Positions 13,342-13,492 of a stretch of 13,492 nt of DNA are shown one piece after another. Numbering within the stretch: the first letter of the stretch is position 1; every line of letters begins with the position of its first letter. The stretch is from Cytophagales bacterium (GTDB lineage Bacteria > Bacteroidota > Bacteroidia > Cytophagales > 172606-1), in NCBI GenBank assembly GCA_025455595.1, contig JALOMD010000082.1, positions 1 through 13,492 on the forward strand, given 5' to 3'. The translations under genes and the position numbers were made by a program. The notes beneath the pieces are model-generated. The model saw only the letters and a list, made by a program, of their open reading frames with translations, did not search any database and was not told the DNA's origin.

Positions 13342-13374
13342 AGGCGTTTTGGGCAATTTTTGCCCAAAACGCCT
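13342..13374. repeat. P palindrome copy 12, perfect
   Basis: 15-bp perfect arms, AGGCGTTTTGGGCAA and complement, with a 3-base T centre. It is the best-preserved copy in the window. Confidence 0.95.
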
Positions 13375-13377
13375 GTT

Positions 13378-13473
13378 TGTCAGAACCATGATTCGTAGGA
13401 TTAAGGGATTATCATGATTACTCGCTTTTCAATCAAGGGAATCCCTTCAATCCTACGAATCATGGTTCTGACA
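13378..13473. repeat. M4 hairpin element, copy 2, with perfect 25-bp arms
   Basis: Arms 13378-13402 and 13449-13473 are exact inverted repeats of 25 bases (starting TGTCAGAACCATGATTCG) with a 46-base spacer. It lies between P copy 12 and a right P arm. Confidence 0.92.
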
Positions 13474-13492
13474 TTTTTTGCCCAAAACGCCT
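13474..13492. repeat. Right P arm at the window edge
   Basis: TTTTTTGCCCAAAACGCCT follows directly on M4 copy 2 and reaches the end of the window. Whether anything continues beyond is not visible. Confidence 0.7.

Noticed and set aside
141..13492. CRISPR array
   Set aside because: The repeats are scattered by hundreds to thousands of bases, the spacing is irregular, and no cas gene is present.

Overview
The window looks like chromosomal DNA of a fairly GC-rich Bacteroidota species, of Cytophagia or Saprospiria type; the genus cannot be told from this. The grounds are protein families centred on that phylum (TonB-dependent receptors with a CarboxypepD_reg-like N-terminus, a DUF5686 protein, a head-GIN/DUF2807 lipoprotein), the lack of Shine-Dalgarno sequences before most starts, and -7 elements of TAnnTTTG type. 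No rRNA, tRNA, CRISPR array or plasmid function is visible.

Layout: the 3' end of an outer-membrane receptor (2-118, +); a short DUF2147-like secreted protein, probably C-terminally truncated (373-681, +); a fatty acid hydroxylase/sterol desaturase family membrane enzyme (818-1651, +); a TonB-dependent receptor (1844-4207, +); a head-GIN domain lipoprotein (4511-5269, +); a small unrecognised lipoprotein (5458-6003, +); a DUF5686/CarboxypepD_reg-like outer-membrane protein (6172-8916, -); a frameshifted IS200/RAYT-type Y1 transposase inside REP-like inverted repeats (8858-9314, -); an MsbA-like ABC exporter (9631-11472, -); and a secreted class C beta-lactamase-fold serine hydrolase (11873-13207, -). 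Most products act in the envelope. The genes look like separate units rather than one operon.

The unusual part is between the genes. Every intergenic gap holds at least one copy of a ~29-bp palindrome, called P here (GCGTTTTGGGC, short A/T-rich centre, GCCYAAAACGC): 12 full or nearly full copies and 4 single arms in 13.5 kb. P copies lie at the joints between other repeat modules: M1 (GTCAGAG-type heptads), M2 (GGCAGT-rich tract), M4 (about 95-bp hairpin with 25-bp arms starting TGTCAGAACC), M5 (double stem-loop starting TCGGTTCCA), M6 (twin TATAAAAC hairpins) and the RAYT/REP element. Pairs of P, or P plus a single arm, bracket at least five different cargoes. Two mosaic clusters in opposite orientation flank the serine hydrolase, and the left one equals the right one plus an added M5-P unit.

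The RAYT/REP element also abuts the start of the DUF5686 gene. The first ~45 codons of that reading frame come from transposase-end and REP sequence, and its signal-peptide core reads through one arm of P. This looks like mobile repeats remodelling a gene's 5' end.
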